Assembly: GCA_030148505.1 (NCBI GenBank)
Contig: JASBTI010000041.1
Location: 124,001 to 188,000, forward strand
DNA: 64,000 bases
Origin: Rhodanobacter sp.
GTDB taxonomy: Bacteria > Pseudomonadota > Gammaproteobacteria > Xanthomonadales > Rhodanobacteraceae
Direction of reading: 5' to 3'
The notes beneath the pieces are model-generated. The model did not search any database. It was given only the letters and a program-made list of their open reading frames with translations, and was not told the origin of the DNA. A program made the translations under genes and the position numbers. Within the stretch, counting starts at the first letter, position 1. Every line of letters starts with the position of its first letter. Shown here piece after piece: positions 19,307 to 29,595 of this stretch.

Positions 19307-19831
19307 ATGATGACTCGCATACTCGGTATCGACCCTGGCAGCCAGCGCACTGGCCTCGGCATCATCGATGTCGATGGCAGCGGCAAGTTGAGTCACGTGT
19401 TCCATGGCACCCTGGCAGTCGCGGCAGAGCCGACCTTCCCGTTGCGGCTGAAACGCATCTTTGACGGTCTGTGTGACATCATCGCCACGCATCAACCAAC
19501 CGAGTGCGGCATCGAGCGTGTGTTCATGGCACGCAATCCCGACTCGGCCTTGAAGCTGGGGCAGGCACGAGGCGCCGCGATTTGTGCGGTGGTCAGCAGG
19601 GGAATCGCGGTGCACGAGTACGCGGCAACCGAGGTGAAACAGTCGGTGGTGGGCAGTGGTCGCAGCGACAAAACCCAGGTGCAGCACATGGTAAGCGTGC
19701 TGCTTGGCCTCAACGGGCCATTGCAGGCCGACGCCGCCGACGCCCTGGCCATCGCGGTAACCCATGCGCATACACGCGCCAGTCTGGAACGGGTGGGTAT
19801 TCCCCGTACTGCCTGGAGGCGGCGCCGATGA
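19307..19831 (+). CDS. ruvC: Holliday junction resolvase RuvC
   Basis: This dimeric endonuclease cleaves Holliday junctions during recombinational repair, acting with RuvAB. Its 174 residues show the acidic active site: the Asp in [12 protein letters not shown], the Glu in [11 protein letters not shown] and the paired Asp residues in [14 protein letters not shown] near the C-terminus. Either of two adjacent ATGs (19307, 19310) could be the start. The stop overlaps the ruvA start in an ATGA arrangement, indicating translational coupling. Confidence 0.96.
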   Translation: MMTRILGIDPGSQRTGLGIIDVDGSGKLSHVFHGTLAVAAEPTFPLRLKRIFDGLCDIIATHQPTECGIERVFMARNPDSALKLGQARGAAICAVVSRGIAVHEYAATEVKQSVVGSGRSDKTQVQHMVSVLLGLNGPLQADAADALAIAVTHAHTRASLERVGIPRTAWRRRR

Positions 19832-20424
19832 TAGGACGCCTGCGGGGAACCCTGATCGCCAAGCAGCCACCGTGGCTGCTGGTCGATGTCGGCGGGGTGG
19901 GTTATGAGCTGGAAGCCCCGATGTCGACCATCTATGACTTGCCGGCGCTCGGCAAGGAAGTGATCCTGCTCACCCACCATGCGGTGAAGGAAGATGGCGT
20001 CACGCTGTACGGTTTTCAGCACGAACCCGAACGTGCGTTGTTCCGCAACCTGCTCAAGGTCAGCGGGATTGGCGCAAAGATCGCACTCGCCATTTTGTCA
20101 GGCGCGTCGGTCAATGATTTCGCCCGTCTGGTGCACGCCGGCGACGTGGTGGCACTGACAAAAATTCCCGGCATAGGCAAGAAGACCGCTGAGCGAATCG
20201 TGGTAGAGCTGCGTGACCGCGTCGGAGGGGTGGGGATGAGTCTTCCCGGCGCCTCCGCCCGGGTCGAGACCCCACTCGATCCCGCTGGCGAGGCCGCCGT
20301 GGCACTGCAGCAGCTGGGCTACAAGTCGACCGAAGTCACGCGCCTGGTACAAAAAGTTGCCGCTGCCGGTGACAGCGTCGAATCCATCATCCGCAAGGCG
20401 CTGCGTGCCGCGCTGGGCAGCTAG
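19828..20424 (+). CDS. ruvA: Holliday junction branch migration protein RuvA
   Basis: RuvA is the tetrameric DNA-binding subunit that holds the Holliday junction and recruits RuvB. It has 198 residues: an N-terminal OB-fold ([23 protein letters not shown]), two helix-hairpin-helix motifs ([37 protein letters not shown]) and a C-terminal RuvB-binding domain ([20 protein letters not shown]). The start overlaps the ruvC stop. It is separated from ruvB by two potassium transporter genes. Confidence 0.96.
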   Translation: MIGRLRGTLIAKQPPWLLVDVGGVGYELEAPMSTIYDLPALGKEVILLTHHAVKEDGVTLYGFQHEPERALFRNLLKVSGIGAKIALAILSGASVNDFARLVHAGDVVALTKIPGIGKKTAERIVVELRDRVGGVGMSLPGASARVETPLDPAGEAAVALQQLGYKSTEVTRLVQKVAAAGDSVESIIRKALRAALGS

Positions 20425-20449
20425 CAGTGTCGCGTCAAACAGGAAACCC

Positions 20450-22366
20450 ATGAACCAGCCACATCCCGACGTGCTACCCGAGTCCCCGGGTTCGGCCCAG
20501 AGTCACAGCAGCCGCAAGGCGCTGATCCTCGGTGCCATCGGTGTGGTATTTGGCGACATCGGTACCAGTCCGCTGTACACGATGCACGAAACCTTTTTGC
20601 CGGCGCACGGACTGAAGCCCCATCCGGCGACGGTGCTGGGGATTCTGTCGCTGATAACCTGGTCGTTGATCATCGTGGTGGCGATCAAGTACGTGAGTCT
20701 GGTGATGCGCGCGGACAACAAGGGTGAGGGCGGCATCATGGCGCTGATGACCCTGGCCCAACGCGCCGCCGGAAAGTCGGTGAGGGTACGACGGACCATC
20801 ATGCTGATGGCCTTGCTGGGCGCGGCGCTGTTCTTCGGCGACGGCGTGATTACGCCGTCCATCTCGGTGCTTTCGGCGGTGGAAGGGCTGGAGGTGGCTG
20901 CACCGAGCCTGTCGCACTGGGTGGTGCCGATCACCGTGCTGGTGTTGCTCGGCCTGTTCTGGCTGCAGCGGCACGGCACGGCCAAGGTCGGGGCGGTGTT
21001 CGGTCCGGTGATGGTGCTGTGGTTTCTGAGCCTGGCGGTGATCGGCATCAGCAACATCATCCAGGCACCTGGCGTGCTGCGTGCGCTCAATCCGTGGTAC
21101 GCGTACGAGTTTTTTTACACCCATCGGGAAACCTCGGTGCTGGCCTTGGGTTCGGTGGTGCTGTGCGTGACAGGCGCCGAGGCGCTGTACACCGACATGG
21201 GCCATTTCGGCCGGTTCCCGATTCGCACGGCGTGGTTTGGGTTTGTGATGCCGGCGTTGCTGATCAATTACTACGGCCAGGGCGGGCTGATCCTGGTGCA
21301 CCCCGATGCGATCGCCAATCCGTTCTACTACTCGGTGCCGGATTGGGCGTTATATCCGATGATTGCGTTGGCGACGGCGGCCACGGTGATCGCCTCGCAG
21401 GCGGTGATCTCGGGGGCCTTTACGGTGACCCGTCAGGCGATCCAGCTGGGTTTTCTGCCTCGCATGCAGGTGGTGCATACCTCGCGTGACGCGATCGGGC
21501 AGATCTATTTGCCGTGGGTCAATCGGGCACTGATGGTGGCGGTGATCGCCACGGTGATCGGGTTTGGGTCGTCCAACGCGCTGGCCGGTGCCTACGGCAT
21601 CGCTGTCACCGGCACCATGGCCATCGATACCGTGCTGACGATGATCGTGGCGCGGCGTATGTGGCAATGGAACCGGGCGGTGGTGATCATCACCGCGATC
21701 GTGCTGCTCATCGTCGATCTGAGTTACTTCGGCGCCAATACACTGAAAATTCCCGACGGCGGCTGGTTCCCGCTGGTGCTGGGTTTGGGCCTGTTCACCG
21801 TGATGACCACCTGGCGTCGTGGCCGCGATCTGGTCAAGCGCGAGATTACCCAAGGTGGGCTGGCGCTGGCGCCGTTCATCGAGAACATGACCGAACATCC
21901 GCCGCTGCGGGTACCCGGTACGGCGGTATTTCTTACCGCCGACCAGAACGCCGTGCCTCATGCACTACTGCATAACCTCAAGCACAACAAGGTGTTGCAC
22001 GAGCGCAACGTCCTGTTGACGGTGGCCATCCTCGAGACCCCTGTGGCCGACGCCGAGGAGCGTATCCATATAAGTTCGCTAGGTGGCGATTTTTACGGCT
22101 TGGAACTGCGTTTCGGCTTTGCCGAGGATCCCAATATTCCGTTGTCGTTGTCGCAGTGTCCGCGCGAGGGACTCGGCTTCGACATGATGGACACCACGTT
22201 TTTTCTTTCCCGCGAGAGCATCGTTGCCGATACGCGACGACCCGGCATGGCCTTGTGGCGTGACAAATTGTTTGCCTTCATGGCGCGCAATGCGCTGCCG
22301 GCCACGGCATTTTTCCAGATTCCCGGCAACCGGCTGATCGAGCTTGGTGCGCAGGTGGAAATCTAG
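20450..22366 (+). CDS. kup: Kup-type potassium uptake protein (copy 1)
   Basis: A low-affinity K+/H+ symporter of the KUP/HAK/KT family in the inner membrane. The 638 residues contain 12 predicted helices and a hydrophilic C-terminal tail. Hallmarks include [49 protein letters not shown] and ALYTDMGHFG. The start at 20450 has AGGA five bases upstream; the frame is open upstream through ruvA. The second copy follows after 54 bases. Both interrupt the ruvA-ruvB pair. Confidence 0.94.
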   Translation: MNQPHPDVLPESPGSAQSHSSRKALILGAIGVVFGDIGTSPLYTMHETFLPAHGLKPHPATVLGILSLITWSLIIVVAIKYVSLVMRADNKGEGGIMALMTLAQRAAGKSVRVRRTIMLMALLGAALFFGDGVITPSISVLSAVEGLEVAAPSLSHWVVPITVLVLLGLFWLQRHGTAKVGAVFGPVMVLWFLSLAVIGISNIIQAPGVLRALNPWYAYEFFYTHRETSVLALGSVVLCVTGAEALYTDMGHFGRFPIRTAWFGFVMPALLINYYGQGGLILVHPDAIANPFYYSVPDWALYPMIALATAATVIASQAVISGAFTVTRQAIQLGFLPRMQVVHTSRDAIGQIYLPWVNRALMVAVIATVIGFGSSNALAGAYGIAVTGTMAIDTVLTMIVARRMWQWNRAVVIITAIVLLIVDLSYFGANTLKIPDGGWFPLVLGLGLFTVMTTWRRGRDLVKREITQGGLALAPFIENMTEHPPLRVPGTAVFLTADQNAVPHALLHNLKHNKVLHERNVLLTVAILETPVADAEERIHISSLGGDFYGLELRFGFAEDPNIPLSLSQCPREGLGFDMMDTTFFLSRESIVADTRRPGMALWRDKLFAFMARNALPATAFFQIPGNRLIELGAQVEI

Positions 22367-22420
22367 CCCTGCGGCATTTTACCTGCAGCCCCGTTCATCT
22401 CGTCCTGAAACGTTCCGGAT

Positions 22421-24310
22421 ATGACTACAGCCGATGCCCGCCCCGGTAAACCGCCCCGTCTGAGGACACTTGCGCTGGGCGCGATCGGTATCGTTTTCGG
22501 CGATATCGGCACCAGTCCGCTGTACACCATGAAGGAAACCCTGGGGATGCACGGCATGGTACCCGCGCCGGCCGCGGTCCTCGGCGTGCTTTCGCTGATT
22601 TTCTGGTCGCTGTTGATCGTGGTGTCGTTGAAGTATGTGACCTTCGTGATGCGTGCGGACAACAAGGGCGAGGGCGGCATCATGGCGTTGATGGCGCTGG
22701 CGCAGCGTTCGCTGGGTGGCTCGTCGCGGGCGCGCTGGTTGCTGGCGGTCATCGGCATTTTCGGCGCCGCGCTGTTCTACGGGGACGGGGTGATTACGCC
22801 GGCGATTTCGGTACTGGGTGCGGTCGAGGGTTTGCGGATTGCCGAGCCGGGACTGGCTCCGTACGTGGTGGCGATTTCCCTGCTGATCCTGCTCGGCATC
22901 TTTGCACTGCAGCGTTATGGCACGCATGCGGTGGGCAAGGCCTTCGCGCCGGTGATGGTCACCTGGTTTGTGGTGCTGGCCGTGCTGGGTTTGCGTCAGA
23001 TCGCCGGGCATCCGCAGGTGATGTACGCCGTGAACCCCTGGTATGCCGTGCAGTTCTTTCTCAGCCATGGCTATCACTCGTTTATCGCGCTGGGTGGCGT
23101 GGTGCTGGCGTTGACCGGTGCCGAGGCGTTGTATGCCGACATGGGTCACTTCGGCAAGAAGCCGATACGCGTGGCCTGGTTCAGTTTCGTGCTGCCGGCG
23201 CTGCTGGTGAACTACTTCGGCCAGGGCGCGTTGTTGCTGAGCAATCCGACGGCAATCGAGAGCCCGTTCTTCATGCTGGTGCCCACTTCTTTGTTGTACC
23301 CGATGGTCGTGCTGTCGGCAGCTGCTGCGGTGATTGCATCGCAGGCGGTCATTTCCGGTGCTTTTTCGATGACTCGCGAGGCGATGTCGCTGGGCTATTC
23401 GCCGCGCATGGCCGTGGTGCACACCTCGCGCGAGATGTCCGGTCAGGTGTTTGTGCCATGGGTCAATCGTTTGCTGATGGTGATGGTATTCGGCGCCGTG
23501 CTGGGGTTCCAGAGTTCAGCCCACCTGGGCGCGGCTTACGGTATCGCCGTGACCGGCACGATGATCATCACCACCTTGCTGGCTCTGGTGGTGGCGCGCA
23601 AGCACTGGCACTGGAGCTGGCCTGCGGTGGTCGTCGTCGGTAGCTTGCTGCTGACCGTCGATCTGGCGTTCTTCGGCGCCAATGTGCTGAAGATTGCTCA
23701 TGGCGGCTGGTTTCCGCTGGTGCTGGCCGTGCTGCTTTTTGTCATGATGACGACCTGGCGGCGTGGTCGCGAGCTGGTCATGCGGGAGATCAAGCAGGGT
23801 GGGCTGGCGCTGTCCCCGTTTATTGAAAGCATCGGCAAGCACCCGCCGGTACGGGTGCCCGGCACGGCGATTTTCCTCACCGCGAGCCAGCAGGCGGTAC
23901 CCCATGCGTTGTTGCATAACCTCAAACACAACAAGGTGCTGCACGAGCGTAACGTGCTGCTGACGGTTGAAATGCTGGAAACCCCGTCGGCAGAAGCCGC
24001 GGAGCGGATTCGGATAACTTCTTTCGGTGGCGACTTCTACGGTCTGGAGTTGCGCTTCGGTTTCGCCGAGGACCCGGATGTTCCGCTGGTAATGTCGCAG
24101 TGTGCCGCTTCGGGACTCGGTTTCGACATGATGGATACGACATTCTTCCTGTCGCGAGAAACCGTGGTTGCCGACAAGCGTCGTCCTGGCATGGCGCTGT
24201 GGCGCGACAAGCTGTTTGTGATCCTCTCGCGTAACGCGATGCCCGCTACAGCCTTCTTCCAGATTCCTGGTAACCGACTGATCGAGCTGGGCACACAAGT
24301 GGCGATCTGA
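22421..24310 (+). CDS. kup: Kup-type potassium uptake protein (copy 2)
   Basis: A second KUP-family K+/H+ symporter, 629 residues, clearly paralogous to copy 1 throughout ([45 protein letters not shown]). The C-terminal parts are especially close ([37 protein letters not shown]). The copies therefore look like a tandem duplication with divergence mainly in the N-terminal cytoplasmic and central membrane segments. It leads into ruvB after about 110 bases. Confidence 0.94.
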   Translation: MTTADARPGKPPRLRTLALGAIGIVFGDIGTSPLYTMKETLGMHGMVPAPAAVLGVLSLIFWSLLIVVSLKYVTFVMRADNKGEGGIMALMALAQRSLGGSSRARWLLAVIGIFGAALFYGDGVITPAISVLGAVEGLRIAEPGLAPYVVAISLLILLGIFALQRYGTHAVGKAFAPVMVTWFVVLAVLGLRQIAGHPQVMYAVNPWYAVQFFLSHGYHSFIALGGVVLALTGAEALYADMGHFGKKPIRVAWFSFVLPALLVNYFGQGALLLSNPTAIESPFFMLVPTSLLYPMVVLSAAAAVIASQAVISGAFSMTREAMSLGYSPRMAVVHTSREMSGQVFVPWVNRLLMVMVFGAVLGFQSSAHLGAAYGIAVTGTMIITTLLALVVARKHWHWSWPAVVVVGSLLLTVDLAFFGANVLKIAHGGWFPLVLAVLLFVMMTTWRRGRELVMREIKQGGLALSPFIESIGKHPPVRVPGTAIFLTASQQAVPHALLHNLKHNKVLHERNVLLTVEMLETPSAEAAERIRITSFGGDFYGLELRFGFAEDPDVPLVMSQCAASGLGFDMMDTTFFLSRETVVADKRRPGMALWRDKLFVILSRNAMPATAFFQIPGNRLIELGTQVAI

Positions 24311-24419
24311 CGCCCTGCGAACAGGAACGCCCCTGCGCGATGCTTTTCGTTACATGACGAAGATCCATCGGGCATCGGGTGCACCTACACGGACGGTGCT
24401 TGCCTGCCATAATCCCCCC

Positions 24420-25469
24420 ATGACCGAAACCCGCATCATCGAGGCCGTCGCCCAACCGGACGATGCCGAATTGGAAGCCACGATTCGCCCGCGCAGGCTC
24501 GCCGACTATCTGGGGCAGCAGGCGGTGCGCGAGCAGCTGTCGATTTACATCGAGGCCGCGAGAAAGCGCGCTGGTGCGATGGATCACGTGCTGATCTTCG
24601 GGCCGCCGGGGCTGGGCAAGACCACCTTGAGCCACGTGATTGCCAATGAGCTTGGCGTCAACCTGCGCTCGACGTCCGGGCCGGTGCTGGAGCGTGCCGG
24701 CGATCTGGCCGCATTGCTGACCAATCTGCAAGCCAATGACGTGCTGTTCGTCGACGAAATCCATCGCCTCTCGCCGGTGGTCGAAGAGGTGCTGTATCCG
24801 GCGATGGAGGATTTTCAGATCGATATCATGATCGGCGAGGGGCCGGCCGCGCGCTCGATCAAGCTCGATCTGCCGCCGTTCACGCTGATCGGCGCGACTA
24901 CCCGTGCCGGCATGCTCACCGCGCCGCTGCGCGACCGCTTTGGGATTGTGCAGCGATTGGAGTTCTACACCATCGACGAGCTTGCGGCGATCGTGCGTCG
25001 GGCGGCCCGCATCCTGGATATTGCGTGTGTACCGGAAGGCGCGCAGGAAATTGCGCGCCGCTCGCGCGGAACGCCGCGCATTGCCAACCGATTGTTGCGA
25101 CGGGTGCGTGATTATGCCGAAGTGCGCGCAGGAGGCGAGATCACCTTGCCGGTGGCCCAGGCTGCGTTGGACATGCTGAAAATCGACCCGCAGGGTTTCG
25201 ACGAACTGGATCGGCGCATGCTCGGCATCATCGTCGAGAATTTCGACGGAGGCCCGGTCGGGGTGGAGTCGCTGGCCGCCGCGCTGAGCGAGGACCGCGG
25301 TACGCTGGAAGACGTGGTCGAGCCGTATCTGATCCAGCAGGGCTACCTGATCCGTACGGCGCGGGGGCGCATGGTCAGCGCCAAGGGTTGGCGTCACCTG
25401 GGACTGGTCCCGCCGCCGCGACAGCCGCAGTCTGCCAACTTGTTTGCCGCGGGCGCCGACGATGTCTGA
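24420..25469 (+). CDS. ruvB: Holliday junction branch migration ATPase RuvB
   Basis: The AAA+ hexameric motor that drives branch migration with RuvA. With the ATG at 24420 it has 349 residues. It shows [12 protein letters not shown] at the N-terminus, Walker [10 protein letters not shown], Walker [11 protein letters not shown], sensor 1 [11 protein letters not shown] and arginine-finger region APLRDRFGI, then a winged-helix C-terminal domain ([18 protein letters not shown]). An upstream ATG at 24354 would add 22 atypical residues. Its 3' end overlaps ybgC by eight bases, linking the ruv and tol clusters. Confidence 0.96.
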   Translation: MTETRIIEAVAQPDDAELEATIRPRRLADYLGQQAVREQLSIYIEAARKRAGAMDHVLIFGPPGLGKTTLSHVIANELGVNLRSTSGPVLERAGDLAALLTNLQANDVLFVDEIHRLSPVVEEVLYPAMEDFQIDIMIGEGPAARSIKLDLPPFTLIGATTRAGMLTAPLRDRFGIVQRLEFYTIDELAAIVRRAARILDIACVPEGAQEIARRSRGTPRIANRLLRRVRDYAEVRAGGEITLPVAQAALDMLKIDPQGFDELDRRMLGIIVENFDGGPVGVESLAAALSEDRGTLEDVVEPYLIQQGYLIRTARGRMVSAKGWRHLGLVPPPRQPQSANLFAAGADDV

Positions 25470-25881
25470 GGCTGTCGTCAAGCCACCGTTTCACTGGCCG
25501 GTACGAGTGTACTGGGAAGATACCGACGCGGGCGGGGTGGTTTATCACGCCAGTTATCTGCGTTTCCTCGAACGGGCACGCAGTGAATGGCTGCGCAGCC
25601 TCGGTATCGACCAGTCGGTACTCAAGCAGCGCGCCGGGCTGGCGTTCCTGGTGCGGGAAATGCAAATCGATTTTCTCCGCGCTGCCCTGCTGGATGATGA
25701 ACTGCTGGTAACGGTCGAAGTCAAACAACGGCGTGCAGCCAGTATCCTGTTCACCCAGACGATATCGCGAGCGGATGGCCATGCCCTGATCCGCGCTGTG
25801 GTGCGCGTGGCGTGTGTGGATGTGCAACGCATGCGTCCGGTACCGATTCCGGTGAATCTGTTCGCCGAAACGGCCACTTAG
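25462..25881 (+). CDS. ybgC: Tol-Pal-associated acyl-CoA thioesterase
   Basis: A hotdog-fold thioesterase (139 residues) that hydrolyses acyl-CoA and, in E. coli, interacts with acyl carrier protein and phospholipid synthesis enzymes. The signature [25 protein letters not shown] contains the catalytic Asp22, equivalent to Asp18 of E. coli YbgC. The gene is the usual first member of the ybgC-tolQRAB-pal-cpoB cluster. It starts inside the last codons of ruvB, so translational coupling is likely. Confidence 0.93.
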   Translation: MSEAVVKPPFHWPVRVYWEDTDAGGVVYHASYLRFLERARSEWLRSLGIDQSVLKQRAGLAFLVREMQIDFLRAALLDDELLVTVEVKQRRAASILFTQTISRADGHALIRAVVRVACVDVQRMRPVPIPVNLFAETAT

Positions 25882-25930
25882 ACCAACTGCCCCAAGACAA
25901 TCAAGCCGACTGGCGGAGAACCTTCAAGCA

Positions 25931-26617
25931 ATGAACGGTGGACTGAACATATTCTCGCTGATCGCGGACTCGAGCTGGCCGGTGAAGTTGGTCCTGCTGG
26001 TCCTGCTGGTTTTCTCCTTCCTGTCGTGGGTGATCATCATCCGCAAGTATTCGCAGACCAAGGCGGCGATGGAGGATGCCGAGGCGTTCGAGGAGCGCTT
26101 CTGGTCCGGAGGCGACCTGGCCCAGCTGTTCCGTGAAGTCAGCAACCGTGGTTCCGACAATGGCGGCATCGAAAACATCTTCGAGTCGGGTTTTCGCGAA
26201 TTTGCGCGTCAGCGCCAGCGCAAGACCCACGACGTGCGCAGCGTGATCGAAGGGTCAGAACGGGCGATGCGTGTTGCCGGTACCCGCGAAATCGGCCTGC
26301 TTGAGCGCAATCTGGAGTTTCTGGCCAACGTCGGTTCGATCAGTCCCTATGTGGGGCTGTTTGGCACCGTATGGGGGATCATGGGCGCTTTCCAGGGCCT
26401 TGGCGAAATGAAGGATGTGACCATTGCGGTGGTAGCGCCGCACATCTCCGAGGCGCTGATCGCCACCGCGATGGGTTTGTTCGCGGCGATTCCGGCACAA
26501 TGGGCGTACAACCGCTACGCCACCAAGGTCGAGAGGGTGGCGTCGCGCTATGACGTCTTCCAGGAAGAGTTTTCATCAGTGCTGCAGCGGCAGATCCAGC
26601 CTGACGACGTGGCCTGA
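25931..26617 (+). CDS. tolQ: Tol-Pal system proton channel subunit TolQ
   Basis: TolQ forms, with TolR, the proton-driven inner-membrane motor that energises outer-membrane constriction during division. It has 228 residues with three membrane segments (about 18-38, 135-160 and 170-195), including NVGSISPYVGLFGTVWGIMGAF and ISEALIATAMGLFAAIPAQWAYN, typical of the ExbB/TolQ/MotA family. It starts 49 bases after ybgC and is followed by tolR after 14 bases. Confidence 0.96.
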   Translation: MNGGLNIFSLIADSSWPVKLVLLVLLVFSFLSWVIIIRKYSQTKAAMEDAEAFEERFWSGGDLAQLFREVSNRGSDNGGIENIFESGFREFARQRQRKTHDVRSVIEGSERAMRVAGTREIGLLERNLEFLANVGSISPYVGLFGTVWGIMGAFQGLGEMKDVTIAVVAPHISEALIATAMGLFAAIPAQWAYNRYATKVERVASRYDVFQEEFSSVLQRQIQPDDVA

Positions 26618-26631
26618 GCGAGGCTGCCCTC

Positions 26632-27099
26632 ATGCGAACTCCCAACCGCCGTCAGAGGCGCTACAAGCTCAAGTCCGAGATCAACGTCGTGCCCTATATC
26701 GACGTAATGCTGGTGCTGTTGATCATCTTCATGGTCACCACGCCAATGCTCAACTCCAGCGTGGATGTGCAGCTGCCGCAGGCCAATGCGAAATCGCTGC
26801 AACAGAAAAAGGACCCGGTACTGGTCTCGGTGCAGCAGGACGGGACGCTTTATCTGACCTTGAGCGGCGCCAAGAAGGAGCGGGTCGACGAGGACACGTT
26901 AAAGGCGAAGGTGGGCGCGTTCGTGCGCGTCAATCCCGAGGTCAGTGTGCTGGTCGGCGGCGACAAGCGCGGCAGTTATGGCGGGGTCTTCAAGGTGCTG
27001 GCCGACCTGCAACAGGCGGGCGTCGCCAAAGTCGGCTTGATGGGGCAACCCGATACGTCGGCCAGTCCGGGCACGGGCACGTCCAATGGACGAAAGTAA
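26632..27099 (+). CDS. tolR: Tol-Pal system protein TolR
   Basis: TolR is the ExbD-like partner of TolQ. It has 155 residues with one N-terminal membrane helix holding the proton-relay aspartate (Asp24 in PYIDVMLVLLIIFMV), then a periplasmic domain (VLVGGDKRGSYGGVFKVLADLQQAG) and a short Gly/Ser/Thr-rich tail. The last 14 bases overlap tolA, so the two are translationally coupled. Confidence 0.95.
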   Translation: MRTPNRRQRRYKLKSEINVVPYIDVMLVLLIIFMVTTPMLNSSVDVQLPQANAKSLQQKKDPVLVSVQQDGTLYLTLSGAKKERVDEDTLKAKVGAFVRVNPEVSVLVGGDKRGSYGGVFKVLADLQQAGVAKVGLMGQPDTSASPGTGTSNGRK

Positions 27100-28021
27100 G
27101 GCGACGCCGAAGGCGGTCGTACTCTCCGCCATCCTGCATGTGGGTATTGTGGGATTTCTGTTTCTCGCCATCCTGCCGTGTTCCCGTTATGAGAATTTCT
27201 TCAATGCCCTGGGCCTGCCTGCCTGGATGAATCCGATTACCTGTTCGCGGCCAATCCAGCTGCCCGGTCAGATCATCCAGGCAACCCTGATCGGCCCCAC
27301 CGGTAGCCCACCACCGAAGGCCAGCAAGGCGCGGCCGGTGCCGGACAGCATGCCCCCACCACCGACCGTGGTGCCGGCGGTACCCGCCGTGGAAGCGCCG
27401 AAGATCAAGACGCTGCCGCCACCACCGGAGCGCCCGGATATCGTGGACCAGGAGCGGGTAGTGGCGGACGCTTTGCAGAAGGCTGAGGACGCCAAAAAGC
27501 TGCAGGAAGAAAAGCAGCGGCAACGGCAGTCCGAGCTGGATGCGCAGGCGGCCAAGGCCAAGAAGCAGAAACAGCTCGATGAAATGTTCGCCAAGATGGA
27601 TGCCGCTGCCGCCCAGACCCGAAAGCTGGACAGTCGTGCCAGGCAGGCGAAGCAGCAAATGGCGGACCTGAAGGATGCCAAGGACAATGGGCAGCCTGAC
27701 CTGCCCAAGGCAGCGCACCGTCAAAGTGGTACCAATGGTGCAGACACGGGCTTGATGGGACGATATCAGGCGGCCATTCAGAATGCGGTCACACCGAACT
27801 GGCTGCGGCCGGATAATATGCCGGATGTTGCCTGCGTGGTGCACGTCGTGCAGTTGCCGGGTGGCGATGTCATGAGCGCCAAGGTCGATCCCGGCTGTCC
27901 CTATGACGATGCCGGAAAACGGTCTCTCGAAAATGCCGTGCTGCGGACCAAGACATTGCCGTACAAAGGCTTCGAGAAAGTGTTCAGTCGTGAAATCAAC
28001 CTAACCTTCAGGCCGAAATGA
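27086..28021 (+). CDS. tolA: Tol-Pal system protein TolA
   Basis: TolA links the TolQR motor in the inner membrane to TolB-Pal across the periplasm. Its 311 residues comprise one N-terminal membrane helix (AVVLSAILHVGIVGFLFLAIL), a Pro-rich stretch (about 70-125), a long charged alpha-helical region (about 125-205, KKLQEEKQRQRQ) and a compact C-terminal domain (MGRYQAAIQNAVTPNW to LTFRPK). The central helix is shorter than in E. coli. Two cysteines (CVVHVV and CPYDD) in the C-terminal domain could form a disulfide. It overlaps tolR at its start and tolB at its end (ATGA). Confidence 0.94.
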   Translation: MDESKATPKAVVLSAILHVGIVGFLFLAILPCSRYENFFNALGLPAWMNPITCSRPIQLPGQIIQATLIGPTGSPPPKASKARPVPDSMPPPPTVVPAVPAVEAPKIKTLPPPPERPDIVDQERVVADALQKAEDAKKLQEEKQRQRQSELDAQAAKAKKQKQLDEMFAKMDAAAAQTRKLDSRARQAKQQMADLKDAKDNGQPDLPKAAHRQSGTNGADTGLMGRYQAAIQNAVTPNWLRPDNMPDVACVVHVVQLPGGDVMSAKVDPGCPYDDAGKRSLENAVLRTKTLPYKGFEKVFSREINLTFRPK

Positions 28022-29349
28022 TCAAGCTCACGCGCAAACTCAGCCCAGGCTTCGCCATCGTCCTGTTCGTCATTGCGGGTCTGTTTACTGGCCCGCTTGC
28101 CGCCCAGTCCCTGAATGTCGACATCGTCGGGGGACTCAAGACCGCCACGCCGATCGTGGTAGTGCCCTTCGCCCAGCAGGGCGGCACGCCATTACCGACC
28201 GATGTGGCCGATGTCATGCGCAACGATTTCAACCGCTCGGGAAAATTCCGCTCCTTGGCCAAGAGCGATATCGTCGAATCCCCGTCGAAGGGCTCGGAGA
28301 TCAAGTTCGCCACCTGGCGTCTGCTGAAGCAGGATTACATCGTGGTGGGGAATATCAAGGAGACCGGCAATGGCATGGTGCAGGTCGAGTACGAGCTGTG
28401 GGACGTCAATAAGCAGCAGAGCTTGCTTCATCAAGCCATGCCGCCGGTGCCGGTGGGCGATCTGCGCAGCGTGGCACACCAGATCGCCGACATCATCTAT
28501 CAAAAGATTACGGGGGTACGCGGTGCGTTCTGGACTCGGATTGCTTATATAACCGCGGTAGGTGTGGGCAACAACACCACGTATTCCCTGATCGTGGCCG
28601 ATTCGGACGGCTACAACCCGCAAGTGGTGGCTCGATCGAAGGAGTCGCTGCTTTCGCCCCGTTGGTCGCCGGATGGCAAGAAAATCGCCTATGTCTCGTT
28701 CGAGAGCGGCAATTCGGCGATCTACGTGCAGAACATCACCACCGGTTCGCGACAGCTGGTCGAAGCCCATGCCAAGGGTATCAACGGGGCTCCGGCGTGG
28801 TCGCCGGACGGTACCAAGCTCGCGGTGGCACTTTCCTATGTAGGCAATCTCGAGCTCTTTGTGCTCGATCTGGCGACCCACAAGGAAACCCGCCTCACCC
28901 ACAATCTGGCGATCGATACCGAACCGGTGTGGGCTCCGGATGGAAAGAGCATCTATTTCACCTCGGACAGGTCGGGTCAACCGCAGATCTATCAAATCCC
29001 GGCCACCGGCGGGACCGCGCAGCGCATCAGCTTCCAGGGACAGAACAATGCCGATGCCGCGGTAAGCTATGACGGCAAACAAATCGCCATGGTGCAGGGC
29101 AACGGTAACGTGTATCGTATTGCCATCATGGACAAAAGTCTGGGTAATCAAGTGCGATTCATTTCGCCCGGCCCACTTGATGGCTCGCCGAGTTTTGCCC
29201 CAAATGCCAGCATGCTGCTCTACTCCGCTACCGAAGGCCGTCGAGAAGTGCTGTATGCCGTGTCCGACGACGGACTGGTACGTCAACGCCTCGTACTTGC
29301 GGACGGTGATGTGCGCGAGCCTTCGTGGGGACCTTATCGGCAAAATTGA
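28018..29349 (+). CDS. tolB: Tol-Pal system periplasmic protein TolB
   Basis: A periplasmic protein that binds Pal and receives the TolA signal. The 443 residues include a signal peptide (to about residue 30, GPLAAQS), an N-terminal domain (about 35-165, PIVVVPFAQQGG) and a six-bladed beta-propeller with repeats such as SPRWSPDGKKIAYVSFE, APAWSPDGTKLAV and EPVWAPDGKSIYFTSDRSG. The start overlaps the tolA stop. A hairpin sits just after the stop, before pal. Confidence 0.96.
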   Translation: MIKLTRKLSPGFAIVLFVIAGLFTGPLAAQSLNVDIVGGLKTATPIVVVPFAQQGGTPLPTDVADVMRNDFNRSGKFRSLAKSDIVESPSKGSEIKFATWRLLKQDYIVVGNIKETGNGMVQVEYELWDVNKQQSLLHQAMPPVPVGDLRSVAHQIADIIYQKITGVRGAFWTRIAYITAVGVGNNTTYSLIVADSDGYNPQVVARSKESLLSPRWSPDGKKIAYVSFESGNSAIYVQNITTGSRQLVEAHAKGINGAPAWSPDGTKLAVALSYVGNLELFVLDLATHKETRLTHNLAIDTEPVWAPDGKSIYFTSDRSGQPQIYQIPATGGTAQRISFQGQNNADAAVSYDGKQIAMVQGNGNVYRIAIMDKSLGNQVRFISPGPLDGSPSFAPNASMLLYSATEGRREVLYAVSDDGLVRQRLVLADGDVREPSWGPYRQN

Positions 29350-29354
29350 TTTTT

Positions 29355-29386
29355 CCATGCAGTCGTTTGCAATTTCGACTGCATGG
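29355..29386 (+). terminator. Hairpin between tolB and pal
   Basis: A perfect 11-bp stem (CCATGCAGTCG, 29355-29365 with 29376-29386) and a 10-base loop begin six bases after the tolB stop. No U-run follows, so it is more likely an attenuator or mRNA-stability element that would let pal be expressed differently from tolQRAB. The rest of the 246-base interval shows nothing certain. Confidence 0.5.
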
Positions 29387-29595
29387 TGCCCAAGGACTGG
29401 GCCCGAACAGCGCCATGGGCGCGTTTCGGTTTGCGGCGGTGTTGTCTAGTTGCCTCATCGCCAGTCAGGTCGGGAGCGTCGCATCACCTGCTCGCGACCT
29501 TTCATATGTGGAAATAACAGCCGGTTAACCGGCGTGGCTGTCCCGTAGTCGTCATTGCTTTTTCGGAACTCAACCCGTTTGTAAGGATCGTCACC

